Part shown: in pieces, positions 23,175 through 35,395 of the stretch | Layout: each line of letters starts with the position of its first letter | Position numbering within the stretch: the first letter of the stretch is position 1 | Notes under the pieces: model-generated | What the model was told of the DNA's origin: nothing | The model's input: only the letters and a program-made list of their open reading frames with translations | Database searches by the model: none | Position numbers and translations under genes: made by a program | Assembly (NCBI GenBank): GCA_011109175.1 | Contig: RDEW01000100.1 | Span: 26,639-90,638 of the forward strand | Source: Dicyema japonicum | Taxonomy: Eukaryota > Dicyemida > Rhombozoa > Dicyemidae | Direction: 5' to 3' | DNA length: 64,000 nt

Positions 23175-23978
23175 GAAAAAACGGTACTTTTGCAATACAT
23201 GCTTAACGAAATAAGGCTCTAAATGAATTAATGAAAAAATTCAACAATGCCGAATTTGTAAATATTATTATAAATTTTTTTAAATAAATTGCTAAATCTT
23301 TACGACTTAGTGGTGTTAAAACGATACTGACAAAGTCAAACCTGAGCTTTTAACGACCCCCTACCTAAGAAGAAACCGTTATGGGTTTCATGTAGATGCC
23401 TATAATCATTCCCTTAGCGAAAAAATGTCATTATTACAAAATAAGTCACTTATTTCTACGCAGCGTGATGTTCGGTGGACAATATCTAACGATCGCATCT
23501 ATTAATTCATCGAAGGAGTTTTCCAAATGGCTCACTTGCCTTCTCCACGAAAATTCTACAAAATAACTCTGAGTTATAAACGTATTTTGATAAACCTGTG
23601 ATTAACTTTGAGGTTTTACACCGCTTTTATCGCACACTAATGTTGTATTCTCCCGCTGATAGAGAAGGGTCATCAAATGTCTTTTAAGGCATTTCTTTCG
23701 GGAAGATTCCAACTTTCTGAAGGAAGGCAACTGACTCCATTTCCGAATGTGGTAGTTCGTAGTCCTTCAGTTTTGAATATTTTCGCATAACAACTATATC
23801 ACTCATCCCCACACGCTAGTAAAAAATTCAAAATTTTATTTAAAAAAATTTATAATAATATTTACAAATTCATCATTGTTCATTTTTTTTATTTTTAGAT
23901 CTAATATTCAAAAAAATTTCATTAATTCATTTAGAGCCTTATTTCGTGAAACATGTATCGAAAAAGAACCGAAAAAAA
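23175..23978. mobile_element. Foldback/MITE-like element with TIRs of about 115-140 bp
   Basis: The left arm 23175-23292 and right arm 23836-23978 are inverted repeats. They share the block AACGAAATAAGGCTCTAAAT with GAATTAATGAA, and TTTGTAAATATTATTATAAA further in. The right arm has small insertions. The interior of about 540 bp has no recognisable ORF. Target duplications are not clear. Confidence 0.7.
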
Positions 23979-24009
23979 CAAAGAATTATAACTTAATGCT
24001 TCTTTGTAA

Positions 24010-24200
24010 AGCTGCTTGGTGTCATTTCTGATGTTTCTTTTATTCTTCTTCTCTCCTTTTCTACTAGAGTTGGGTTATGTGATCCGCCCAGCATCAGGAT
24101 GTGGCGAAAAAAGTATCATTCGATCTCCCCCACTCCAATGAAGGGATTCCCACAACTGTAAGGAATATTGATGCAATTTCTGATTTTAGTGGCCCTTACA
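24010..24200. repeat. Dispersed repeat, relative at 35225-35395
   Basis: Shared blocks include TTATGTGATCC and TCTCCCCCACTC, and both copies have a GGGATTCCCACAAC or GGGGTTTTCACAAC end. The nature of the repeat is unknown. Confidence 0.45.
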
Positions 24201-24959
24201 AAAATATAGGTAGAAGTTCCTGAAACAACTCTTCCACATCTTGGTCTTTTGGATACTGAAAATCCGTCCTCGTCTTCAGTTTTATAAGATGTTTTTTATC
24301 CAAAAAATATGTTTACCCTTATATCAATGTTAATGATTAGAAAGGTACGTTATTGATCGGGAAAGTGACGCTATTGGTCGGGAAACCTATAATAATGCTT
24401 CTTCGTGCAGAATCTCGTCTTTGGGTCGATCCCATTCATCCTTACAGGGATAATGTTTTCGAGTTATTTTTTTCGACTTGGGATCTTCAGTTAAATTCTC
24501 CAACGGAGTGCGGATTTATCTCGACAGTTTTTTTCATCTTTTCATTGAGATAAGAGTCTTCTGACATTCTACGGATTTCAACTTCAATCAGTGTGATGTT
24601 CCTTACTTTTTGAGTACGAAAATGTCTATTTTATATATTGTACCTTCGTATCCGTGCTTATTGTCGTATCTACTAGCATGTTTGGATTACCTCCCAAAAG
24701 TTCAATAATCACAAAAAGCCATCATATTTGGGTGGATTTGGTTCTTCTCTAACTTATAGTTAGTTCTTGACTTCGAAAATTTTATGTAATTGGAACTTTT
24801 TTTTACTTTTACGTGGTTTTTAGACTTTAAAGAAGAATGTAACCAACTTGGATATTCCACAAAATCTTGATAATCTTAAAAATTTCTTATAGCAAAAATA
24901 ATAATATCACAAAAAACAACTAAGAGAGTTATCTTTTCGTTGCATTTTTTTCCCATTTA

Positions 24960-25140
24960 ATGCGATTCTTGGAACCGAGGTGCCGTTACGACTACGAGGA
25001 AGCAGTCATACGGTCGATACGTACTTGTGTAGGCTCGGGGTAAGAACATCGTGCCAAGCTGAAGTCTTTGTTGGAGCGTGCCAGGATCACGTGATTAGTT
25101 AGTTTGGTGTTAACGTGGTCTTTGGAAAATTTTTATTTAT
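24960..25140. repeat. Dispersed repeat, relative at 46085-46245
   Basis: Both copies contain TCACGTGATTAGTTAGTTTG followed by gtgttaacgtggtct or a near copy, preceded by a similar 100-bp stretch. The 46-kb copy ends in (ATT)n, hinting at a second short retroelement family. Confidence 0.5.
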
Positions 25141-25864
25141 TCATTTGTGTTTAAATAAATAAAATGCTTGTGCAGCACGACGATCTGTTCTTTCAGTGGG
25201 ATGCTTCCACGTTCCCCTCTAGGATGCGATTTGGGGAGAGGATATAAGTTCTCTGTTTATGAATTGCAACAGACAGAATTTATCTCATAGTTTTAGATAT
25301 CCTTGACTGCATTCGAAATATGCTTCCATATCTTTGTTTGCAGAGAATGTTGGATCCATTCTAAGGATATTTCCAAACAGACCCCAGTGTTCTCTCTCGG
25401 GGGATCTTTAAGTGCGAACATGGATGTTTTCTATTGGGTGCATTTAACTTCTTAAAACGGAAAAGGGTTGGAGATTTATTTGCAAGTCATGTTGTGGATT
25501 ATCCGACATATAAAACAAAAGACCATCATTCGAGCAGTTTTCATTCTATTAATTTTCCGCGGAAAAACAATGTTAATCAATCAAATCAAATTTTAATCCA
25601 AACCACTGAAAAAAACAAAGTGAATTCGACAAGTTTAATCCAGACTCTCAGCTTGGCTAGATGTTCCCCCTTGATCCTATATAAGCTCGTTGGGTTTTTT
25701 TCCTGATCACGTTGGATAAGGACTCCTCCGTTTTTTCATCGGATTAGGTTCTCCAAGGGTGATGACATCATGTTATATTTGTTAGTTAGACCACTGTCAC
25801 TCCAAAAACACTCCAAAAACCGTTTGTTGTGTAACCGCGATTTTTTTAGCATTATTCTAAGGGT

Positions 25865-25965
25865 CGGGTAGCACAATGTAACAATACCGGGCAAAAGGCA
25901 TGATGGCCCCTAATTCGAATCTCGCTGTACATTCGACTGGAGGTTCGAAGACAGTTGTTAAAGTT
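25865..25965 (+). mobile_element. SINE head fragment
   Basis: A tRNA-like head with a B box (ctaattcgaatctcgctg), followed by the start of the SINE core (tggaggttcgaag). The rest is absent. Confidence 0.45.
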
Positions 25966-27120
25966 CAAGGATAGTGGGTTACCCCTATATTAAAGGTACA
26001 CATTCTAAACTTTTTTGTGTCCCCGAGAATGTAGTTCTTCAGGCCAATATTGACCTACGTGAGTGCATCGTGGTCAATGGTCATTCCGCAATCCAAGAAC
26101 CTGCCAACAAAATTATTATCTCTAATTCTTAGTCTATAACTCTTGAAGACCAACCCTACCAAGCCAACTGTACCCATATAAAATACATAAAAAAACTCAA
26201 ACGAGAAAACTCCGAGTCCATTATGAGGAGCGGTTCAAATGTCCGTCCCCATCAGTTTCGACTTTCCCTATTGGCTTGAGATTACTTATTTGGTAGGATA
26301 TTTGGTCTCTTTTAACCTTGATTATGTGTCCACTTAAAAAAGGATCTCACTCTTTTCTTTTTCAATGGGACGGTTGGCGATATGGATGGCTGTGATGCTT
26401 AAAAAAGATGCCTCTCACTCTGACCGTGAGAACTGGGAACACTTAGTTGTGAACTCTCTTTCTCTTTAAACCCGGCAATCCAGCAGCAATAAATATCAAA
26501 ATACAGTAAACCTTCATTAATCGAAAAATCATTTAATTGTAATTAATATTTGTGTTTTCATATATCAGAATAAAAATGTAACAAAAATTATGTTTAATAA
26601 TCGTTTTCTGTCTTTTATTTTTTGAATTATCCCTTCTAAAGTCCCTATTGTATTTAAATTTTTCAATGTTTCAGATTGAATCATTTCTGAAAATTTGAAC
26701 TTTGTTCTACAATGTTAATTGCATTTAATAGTTGTATTGGCGAACATTCTCCATCGGTACTCCATTTTCAGCATCATAATTTTCTCCTGACATTATAATC
26801 ATTAAAAAGGTGATGATTTTGTTCTAGTCGAGCATTTTTTTGTAAATTCCTAGCTTTTCACTAAACACTTAGCTTTTGAAATGATGAAATCGTCAGTAAT
26901 AAACCATCTTTGAATTCCATTACAAGTTGATATGTTTTCCTCTTGGCTGTCTGACTTGTTAATCACAGTTTTCCCATTTTCACGAGTTTTAAGAATTTCT
27001 GAAAATGTAGAAGTTACAAAAATAAAGGTTAATTTTTATTTCACAGATATGGATAATTCTCAGAGTCATTTTTATTTATTTTTATTTTTAATAAAATAAT
27101 TTTTAACAAAGAAAGAAATG

Positions 27121-27345
27121 TTAGTTGAGGAAGCCGGCTGCGTGAATTGCGAACGAGTTCCCTCGGAGTATGGCCATTCCAATCTTTTGTCTCAGCCATA
27201 ACCCTTCTCGTAGATCCCTTTTCTTTCTGGCAAGCATTTCTCCTAGTTCTCGCAAGAACTCACCCGTCATTGGACCAAAGGCTCCCGATGATTCTGTCTT
27301 GATTTTTAAATTCTCCGCGGTCGAAGCAACTGTCCAGGTGTCTGA
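27121..27345 (-). pseudogene. C-terminus of the YLDD/RLE reverse-transcriptase family
   Basis: A minus-strand frame reads GPMTGEFLRELGEMLARKKR and then LREGLWLRQKIGMAILRGNS. This is the end of the family's protein, after the PD-(D/E)XK block. The same segment on the plus strand occurs at 51074-51253 and 58524-58702. The frame is open here, but nothing upstream is attached. Confidence 0.65.
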
Positions 27346-27429
27346 ACCGATTTGAAATTATATTTATTTCAAAAAAATTTTCTTTTCTTTGCATTAGAAA
27401 ATTTGGTCCTCTTTCTAGACACTGCAATA

Positions 27430-29960
27430 TTATTATTATTATTAAAGCACTTTCACGAAAGCCATAATGATTATAGCCCCGCATGTGCAACACTCAAAGA
27501 AACAATATTTATAGTTAGTCTTTTCCATCTTCCTCTGTCGAATGCGAGTGATCTCAATTCGTCCAGGTCGTCTCCCGTCTTTAGATTTTTTCTCACACGA
27601 TTTAAGTCTTTGTTTAGGGCTGTCGGAAGTGTCGATCTAGGTCGTCCGCGGAAGGGTTTTTCGCATCTGTCAAAGTAATCTTCCATCGCTTTGTTAGCGG
27701 GTGCGTCCGGGTTCATTCTTAGTACATGCCCAAATAGCCTCCACCGGGCATCTATCACATCCTTGCTGATGTAAGAACACATACACTTGTTGTAGATACC
27801 AGTGGTTGATATTCTACGTGGCCACTCCATTCCGAGTAAGCTTCTTAGTTGCCTTCTATGGAACGAATCCAGTTTCAATAGTTCTTTGAAGGAACTTCTC
27901 CATGTCCATCGTTATACAGTAGGATCGGTTTCACAAATGCGTTGTAAAGCCTGCATCTGATGTCAATTCCAAGTCCTTTGGCTTTTAGCCATCCTTTCTT
28001 CAGTTTAGCCATTGCCGCATTTGCCGGTGTTTTCCTCCTTAGTACATCTTCAGCGTCTCCTAGTAGAAAGCCGAGCTTATTAATACGTCTCCATCTTTCG
28101 TGAGTAATATCGTCTTCTCTTTTGATTTCCGTAATTTCAGTTTTGTTTACATTTACGCTGAGAAACCATTTCTCAAGCTCCGCAGGTGCATTTTCTAGTA
28201 GGTGTTGGAGTGCTGTCACGTCCCGTGATACAAAATCCACATCATCCGCATAAGATGTCTCTTCTATGTCTCCTATATAGCATTTACGGAGGTCGCGGAG
28301 TGCAGATTCAAGGTATATGGTGAATAGTAAAGGGGAGAGGGAATCATCCTGGGGTGCCGCAATCGTTGTTTTGAAACTGCGGGATGTTGCTCCTTCTGTC
28401 CTCACAGATAGTCTTGTGTTCGCAAGTAGTAGTCTGATTATCCTAACCGACGATTCATCCAATATTTGCTCAAGCACATTCATCAGTTTCTGTCTGTTTA
28501 TTGAGTCGAAAGCTCTGGAGAGATCTATTCCCAACACGGTCATTGCGCTCTTGAATCTTTAATTCGTCTCACAGCGCCATCTGTGGCTCCATACAATGTT
28601 TCTCGTAGACCTCCCTCTTCTGAACCCACTTTGACTTGCTGGTAGGTATAGATCCGCCACACCCTTTATCCGGCTTAGTGCAATGTTTGCCAGCAGCTTG
28701 CGTATCGAATTTAAAAGTATTATCGGGCTGAGATTTTTAACTGGTCCTTTTGATTTGATTGGATTTTGTATGGGTATTAATAATCTATTTCCAAGTTCTA
28801 GATCGTATTAGTTTCAAAGATGTCATTTAGGGTTTTGCAATTAATCGCTAAGTTTTTTTGGCCCATATTTTAGGAGCTCAGGGCTTATGTTGTCCGGTCC
28901 AGCACTCTTGTTGTTCTTCAGTTTATTTATCGCTAATTCCACCTCTTCCACTGTGATTGGGATTTTTAGCGCCTTTGCTTTTCCTTGGAAAGGGGAAAGT
29001 CATTATTTTCTTTATTCAACAGTGTTTCGAAGTGTCGTGCAATCAATTCTGCTTTTTCTTTCGGGTTACCCACGAATTTTCCATCTTTGTCTTTGATGTG
29101 AAGGATGTTTTGTCCTTTCTTTGTCCGCAGCAGCCGCAAAGCCGCATACATCTTTGAATTGTCTTTTAGACATTCCACATCTTTTAATAGGGATGTAATA
29201 ATTTCCCGTGAATGTTTTCTGTTCATCTTTTTGATTTTCCACTTTAGTTCCCTTTGTTGGATATTAAGCTCTTTTTTTTACTCTCGTCTAACGTGTTTGC
29301 CGCTTTTAGTCGTAGCTCTCTGAATTTTGATCCCACAGAGTTCGTACTGATGCGGTTTTCACCATAAGAGTCTCGATTTGTTCATGATATTTAGCTCTAC
29401 AAGTTGGCTCTAACCACAATTTTTCTGTCTGAAAGTATATATTGGGTCTTTGTCTCGCCTTCTTCCCGTTTTCAATGTATTTTTCCCAGTCAGGTGCTTT
29501 TTTACACAAAGTTTTGCAATGACGATCCTGTGGTCGCTGTCGGTTGTTGTTCCCTGGTAGGAACGTGCATCATTTATCAGGTGTTTATCAGACTTTCGGC
29601 AGATAATGTAATCGATTTGATTATATATATTCACGGTTTCTCCGACAGAGTTTTTTCTTTGTCCGTGCCACGTCGTCTTGTGGCAAGCTGAGTGCGTAAA
29701 GGCCGTGTTGCACAGGAAAAGGCTATTTGCCTCGCAGAAGTTTACCAGAGAGGCTCCAGATGCATTTCTCCTTCCGCGCCCGTGTCTTCCAATAGAGGAT
29801 TCTTCGGGCCCCATTCGCATTCCGGCCTTTGCATTCATATCTCCCGCAACAAAGACAAGAGACGAGGAAGCATTGTTAGAGTATGTGCTTGATAGTTCTG
29901 AGTAGAATTCCTCGAGTTCACTGGGGTTCTTGATTACTCGTCCACAGTGCAATATTTTAA
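27430..29960 (-). pseudogene. APE-type LINE (family A), nearly full-length, frameshifted
   Basis: The element reads leftward. EEP domain (29410-29952) with VFVAGDMNAKAG, NQIDYIICR and TDSDHRIVIA; linker (28966-29226); reverse transcriptase (27875-28543) with GIDLSRAFDSI, PLLFTIYLES and YADDVDFV; and C-terminal tail (27471-27878) with LFGHVLRMN and FRGRPRSTLP. Frameshifts separate each block. The 3' end is ttcgtgaaagtgctt followed by (AAT)n at about 27428-27446. The 5' end is truncated inside the endonuclease. It is closely related to the segment at 10404-11364. Confidence 0.9.
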
Positions 29961-30039
29961 ATTTAAAATGTAATTTTTTTAGCCGGAAAACGATTTATTA
30001 ACAAAAAAAGATTTAAATAATTAATCCTTTGCAGATATG

Positions 30040-30260
30040 ATTGCGTATGCGATTCTATGTATTACGGTAATCTCGATTCGTTTTCTTAGCCAGAACGTTT
30101 CGCGGCATTCTTATTTTCGGCTCGCTAGTTTCCCTCTAATTTCTTTCAGAAAGGCCGCAGTGAGGAATCCTACGGCTCCCGACGTTTCTATAGTCACAGG
30201 TGTGAATCGATATCGGTCTCCAATGGCCGAAAGTTCTGGATTTTGGCCAATTATGCTGCG
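30040..30260 (-). pseudogene. C-terminal relic of the YLDD/RLE reverse-transcriptase family
   Basis: The minus strand reads RYRFTPVTIETSGAVGFLT, then FLKEIRGKLASRK, a stop, and TFWLRKRIEITVI. It parallels the segment at 27121-27345 but is more decayed. Confidence 0.55.
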
Positions 30261-30559
30261 TTGGCCGCAGATCCAGGTTTCTAAGCAGATCTCAGAAGAA
30301 GCGAATTGGAGAAGGTATCACACAGGTTATATTCCAAACCAATAATTTTCAGTGTGAATATGGGAAAGCGTCATTCCAAATGTAAATTCATTTAAATTTA
30401 AAATAAAATAATCCGAAAATTTAATAAATGTCTTTAAATAATGAACTTTCGGTTTATTGAAGCTTGTTTGTATGGAATCCACGTAAAATTTCGCTGATTC
30501 ATCAAAAATTGGGATTATTGAATTTCGGATTAATAGGTTCTACTGAATTAGACTTTAAT

Positions 30560-30680
30560 CATACTTAATTTTTGATCAAACCATCATAACTTATACAAAT
30601 CTTTGGCAATCGTTCTCCTCATTTTAGAGGAATGTACTACCAACTGATCCTCATTTATTATTCCATACCGGAGTCAGACA
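30560..30680. repeat. Dispersed repeat, relative at 44950-45060
   Basis: Both copies share ggcaatcgttctcc, a tagatgaat/tagaggaat step, taccac/taccaac and a closing attccatacc. Family unknown. Confidence 0.5.
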
Positions 30681-31280
30681 TCCGTCTTCTAGGATCTAAT
30701 GGTGCATCCGCATAGCTGACTCAGCCCCTTCTTCAAGTTGGTTCTAAGCAGATATGAAATCCTCATCAGCCACCTTAACCTCGTGCTTGTGGTCAACCAC
30801 ATACTATCTAAAGTTTTTTTTTGAAAACGAATGATTGGATGCATGTGCTAGTAGCTTCCTCAGTGCACTTCAATTGTATTTATTTCGTTTTGATCATATA
30901 ACGAAAATATGAAATTAGTTGAATTGTACCTTTGTTGGAGCAATTTTCATCATATCAACTTGTATCTCAACATTGTGTGCCGATAATATTAACTGAGCGA
31001 AGTGCCCCTTCAACTGCTTCATTTCTTAACTTCGTACATTCTGCAGACATGCAAATTTTAATCAATGTTTCGAGGCATCAAATGGAGTCAATCATAACAC
31101 TACTAAGTAATAGTTAATAATAAATTAACGCAGCCATCCATCCATAGTGGTCCCCGCCAACAATATTTGATTATAATGTTGAAAATAAGAGAAACTCTAT
31201 TAATGGTGGATGACGATCAGGATTCGCTCAAATAGCCAACAGAGTTCACGGGGAACTCCTGTTTGTGTAGAAATATGAAT

Positions 31281-32641
31281 CCCTAGACCAGTGGTGTTCA
31301 ACCTTTTTGAGAGCACAAAACCCTATCGACATTTTTCATTTTATACGGAACCTTTATATAGTTTTTAACAATTATCAGTATTTTACAGATATAAAAAAAT
31401 AAAATATCAGTTGTGAGATCGTTGAGGCTGATGTCTCTTGCATAGCTCTGTAATATTTGGCCTTGTCCTTGACAGTGATAAACATAAGTCTTCTTTCACA
31501 TACAGTAGGTTCGCGGTTTTTATGCTTTATATTTGTTAATGCAGAAAATCCACTTTCACAGAGATAAGTCGTTGAAAACTGGACCGAAACTCTTAACCCT
31601 TTGTTTGCTAGAATAGGATTTTTTTACAATCAGCAAAAACTAATCAATGTTCCATTTTTAACGTTCTGTCACTTGAAACAAACGCAAGTTCTTTTCCTTT
31701 TTTAATAATAGCTCGTTTCCAGTTATTTTATAAACAGCAAAAGGATTCCTCGGCAAATCATAGAGTTCAACTGATATTGGTGGAAGATAATTATTCGTAC
31801 ATGTAAATAGTGACTCCAAACGGTCTACAACTTGTGGAACAATTTCTTTAAAATTTTTTTTTTGCACATGAGGGAACATTTCCAAGTTTCCATTCGTGAT
31901 ATGTCGTTTCCACATTTGTAGTTTTTTAGAAAAGCAGCTATTTTGTCCGCGCAACTCAATAGATTTTCATTTCTTCCCTACATGTTGTTATTGAGAACAT
32001 TGAGTTCGTGAAAAATATCGGCGAGGTATGCTAATTTGCAACACCACATTCATCACTAAGGCATTCAATTAAGTCATCCAACTTCTCTTGTATACAAGAA
32101 GCCAACAATTCTTGTCTTAGTTCATAGAAATTAATTAACATGTTTCCCTTTGAGAGTCATCTTACTTCAGTATGCAAAATCAAAACTGAATGTTCTGCAT
32201 TTTCACAAAGTTTTGAGAACTGTCGCAATTTCAACGGCCTCATTTTTATGTAATTAATTATTTTTACAACCATGTCCAAACACTCAAAATTTGAATTTAT
32301 AAGATTGAAAATGTCATCCCTTTGTTGTTCCGAGAAACTTTTTGCAGCAAAGAAAATCTTTAACAATGAATTCATCGATCATATATCCAACGAAAACAAG
32401 GAGTGCATTCTTCCTGTCATATCTGAGCTTTCATCCACTTGAAGCGAAAAAAACAGATTTTTTTATTCGCTTAACAAAAGTGGTGAAACTGAAGGCAATA
32501 TAACTTTCTCGATACGATCGAACTTTAAGATATGCACTGTCACAAGACTCCATTTAGACACGCGCAAATTAAATTACTTCGTTTTGAAAAATTATTTTTT
32601 TGAACTTTGCGAAACCCAGGTTGAGAAACACTGCCCTAGAC
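31281..32641 (-). mobile_element. hAT transposon relic with perfect 8-bp target duplication
   Basis: The body is 31289-32633. Its ends are CAGTGGTGTTCAACCTTTTT and, inverted, CAGTGTTTCTCAACCTGGG, typical of hAT/Charlie-type elements. The flanks carry an exact 8-bp duplication CCCTAGAC (31281-31288 and 32634-32641). The minus strand preserves pieces of a ZBED5/FAM200-like transposase: LRQFSKLCENAEHSVLILHT and EVR (32157-32375), then KLQMWKRHITNGNLEMFP (31658-31954). Frameshifts and stops inactivate it. At 1345 bp it is shorter than autonomous hATs. Confidence 0.9.
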
Positions 32642-33890
32642 GACTCAAGAATTCCAGCGTCTAGGCGCAAGGGAACCAGACGTTTCAACAGCGAGTGGAA
32701 CAAACAAATTCTCATTAAGACCGCGTACTTTGTCCGTTTGACCTCTCGCCTTCTCAGCGGCAGAACAGGCTCCAGAGGGACACTAAATGAATTGAGCCAT
32801 GATCACAATCATGTGGTTGAATGATCTTGAATTTATCATATTAATCCTTTAACATTGGTTCCCCTTCATACTGGAACCCACAGGCTTGGACAGGGAGACG
32901 GAAAGCGACCAGACTGAGTAACAATTTTTTCATTCGAGAATAGAAACCGTTCGTTTGGGAAGCAACATGTGTCGACTCTCTTTGCTCACGACAGAGAAAA
33001 AGACAACACTAAAGAAAAGAAGTACATAGGACTCCTCGACCCGTGTATCTTCCGCGCGAGTGCTATTGAGATAACCAGAGTAACAAGCAGCAAGTCCCTG
33101 GTCTTCCTCAAGAAACTTGGAGTATGGGTTAGTTCAGAAGCAGCAAGTCTCTGGTCTTCCTTGAAACTCATAGTTTTTGAGTGTAGCCGAAAGTCCCAGC
33201 TTCATGAGAAAATTTTCCAGTTGTCAATTATTTAAATCATATTAAAATTTAGTCACCAAATTCAAGTATAATGCAGTTTCCGAAGTTTACATAGGTCATC
33301 ACTGTCTCTGAGATGCCTCCAGATCCCTTGAGGGTCTTCGTACAAATCGTTCGGAGAGTGATTATTGACCGTCCATTAAATAGGGAAGCGTCAGAGACGA
33401 AGAAGTCTCCAATTTTTAAATCTTTGATGATAAATATATGAAAAATTGATTGTAAAATGATAATTATTTTTTTTATTTAAAAAAAAAAACCAAAAAAAGT
33501 ATTAACTCATTAATTAGGTTATCCTAGCCTCCATTATTTCTCTATTTCTCCTCGAATGCTCTGCCAGCTATCCAACTACACTCCGGAATAGTCTTCTTTT
33601 ATATCTGCAGAGGAATTCTATTAGCTTGCACTTTTTATTGCCGATCTGAATTCTTCTGCCTTTTTACTGAATGGGTTTCCTAGTCATTGCAGATACGTAA
33701 GAAGCCGTGGCCATTTCTCAACGTCGCCGCCTCTGAAAGCAGACTGGGGATGGATATGGTGTCAGAGTGCATGTTTTATACGCTCGACCCTAGACGAGAA
33801 AAGAGCGAATCTCAAGGCAGAATAGAATATTAATAACTTGAAGATATAGTTTGCAGGATTCAAGCTGCTGGTGGGAAAGGGATCTTCTTC
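32642..33890. other. Intergenic, no gene recognised
   Basis: A short local duplication occurs at about 33088-33175 (agcagcaagtc followed by ctggtcttcct, twice, 60 bp apart). Otherwise only small unsupported ORFs are present. Confidence 0.35.
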
Positions 33891-33899
33891 ATAGTAGAC

Positions 33900-34330
33900 T
33901 TTAGGACGTTCCACTTTCGAAGACACTTGGTTAACACTACCTCCGTCATTAGGATCTTCTGGATTCGTTAAAAGAAATAGGAATGTTTCCGAAGAGTACC
34001 TCAAGTCCACCTTTAAATCTCCCGTCCGTAGTGAATAGGGTGATCTGAGACAGACAGAAAATTCGCCGATAGCCAGTCACACCCTGGTATAGGTGTCACA
34101 ACTGTTCAATCTTTCCATAATATGTCAACGCATTTGTATCTCCCAGCATTTGACTATACCCTCCTTTAGCTTGGTCTCGTTAACCATCAAGATATCGACC
34201 TTGGAGGTCATCGTAAATAGCGTCAGTTCATCATGCCTTTTCCTTAGGTATCAGCAGCACTATCATTGCCACGTGACGCACACTAACAATTCAAGCTCCT
34301 CGGAGCCAAAAGGGAAGAGGAGGAACAGAA
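33900..34330 (-). pseudogene. LINE endonuclease-like relic
   Basis: The minus strand reads SKVDILMVNETKLKEG, which matches the EEP-domain motif around the catalytic Glu of APE-type LINEs, followed by shifted fragments. Only the first third of the domain is recognisable. Confidence 0.4.
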
Positions 34331-34455
34331 GAAAAAACAAAAACTCCTCAATTCAAGTAGCCATATAGTACCACAATAGCATTGGCAGCACGCGGTTAAT
34401 TAACCACTATAAAAAATTATGTTAATAAATTCATAATAAAATTAAAATCATTAAT

Positions 34456-35085
34456 TTATAAGACTAATTGAGAAATAGCAACCAGGAAATCCATAAATTC
34501 CATAGTTGCGTTTCCATTCCTATTCACGTCAAAAAATTTAAAGTGATCGGTGAGGCTCTGAAGTGATAAATCAAATTAACCTCAATAATTATCAAAATCT
34601 TCACGTATTGGTCAAAACTCAATCCGCGGCTGTCTCGGCTCACTAAATCAACAACATATCTTAAAAACTCATGACTAAAACGATAGCCTTAAGTAAAACA
34701 TATGAAGGACCCATGGATTGCAGTAAACTCATAATTTCGTTAGAATCAACAAATCCTGACCTGTCACGGTCTGTATTCCTGAAATCGGCTGTCCATTTCT
34801 GAACTTTAGGGTACAAATGTCGAAATTCATTCAAATTTATACATCCCAAATTTTTTTGTCGACAGTTTCTTTTAATTAGTAACAATTGAAACTTATCATT
34901 AGGCGTATACTCTCATCGTTGAAATCATTCTTCACACCTGTAAATAAATATAATGTCATTACCGTTAGAAAGAGCTCTTTTGAGTTCATGTGGCGTTAAA
35001 AAGCCGTCTTTGTTGACATCAATACTAAATGGTCAAAACAGGGAATACGAATTAAAGATATAATCTGCATCATAAATCATCACAA
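34456..35085 (-). CDS. Penta-EF-hand protein (PDCD6/peflin/sorcin-like)
   Basis: A calcium-binding protein of the penta-EF-hand family, cytosolic proteins that dimerise and move to membranes on calcium binding. Minus-strand exons give SIDVNKDGFLTPHELKRALS (EF1), LGCINLNEFRHLYPKVQKW (EF2), TDRDRSGFVDSNEIMSLLQS (EF3), MGYRFSHEFLRYVVDLVSRD (EF4) and FDVNRNGNATMEFMDFLVAI (EF5), ending at TAA 34456. Introns of 23 nt at 34558-34580 and 34688-34710 join in phase, and a 25-nt intron lies near 34950. The EF1-EF2 junction near 34885 is not resolved cleanly. The 5' end (about 35085) is approximate and no Gly/Pro-rich N-terminus was seen. EF4 and EF5 lack several calcium ligands, as is common in the family. 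Confidence 0.8.
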
Positions 35086-35224
35086 ATATTAATATTATTT
35101 AAAAAATAAATCTATGATTAAGATTTATATATAAATATTCTTAAACCCAGGAAACCCGAAAACCTCATTTTCATTTTATTTTCTTGATTTAACAAGAATT
35201 GATGACCTCAATAGCCGCGTGACG

Positions 35225-35395
35225 CCATGTGGTGTTTCGTGGCTAATTGGTTGAAGTTTCTGTTTTGTTCGTCTGTTCCTCCTCTCTCTTCCTATTATGT
35301 GATCCACCTGTCTAGGTGGCGCCCAGAAAATGATCATTTACTCTCCCCCACTCTACTGGAGGGGTTTTCACAACCAACTACACGGAAAAAATCTT
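35225..35395. repeat. Dispersed repeat, relative at 24010-24200
   Basis: Second copy of the unclassified dispersed repeat with TTATGTGATCC and CTCTCCCCCACTC blocks. Confidence 0.45.

Larger units (their letters stand above)
26504..30545. mobile_element. pogo/Tigger-like TIR pair enclosing nested retroelements
   Basis: The left end CAGTAAACCTTCATTAATCG is preceded by TA. The right end, inverted, reads CAGTAGAACCTATTAATCCG. These resemble the CAGT-A-ACCTC termini of pogo/Tigger elements. The 4-kb interval holds a LINE and two reverse-transcriptase relics, so the original element would be short. The region 26.6-27.0 kb between the left end and the LINE is AT-rich, with no clear transposase. The TA on the right is not preserved. 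Confidence 0.4.

Noticed and set aside
30932-31117. Plus-strand ORF of 61 codons as a gene
   Set aside because: Short, no recognisable domain, no exon partners in frame; left unannotated.
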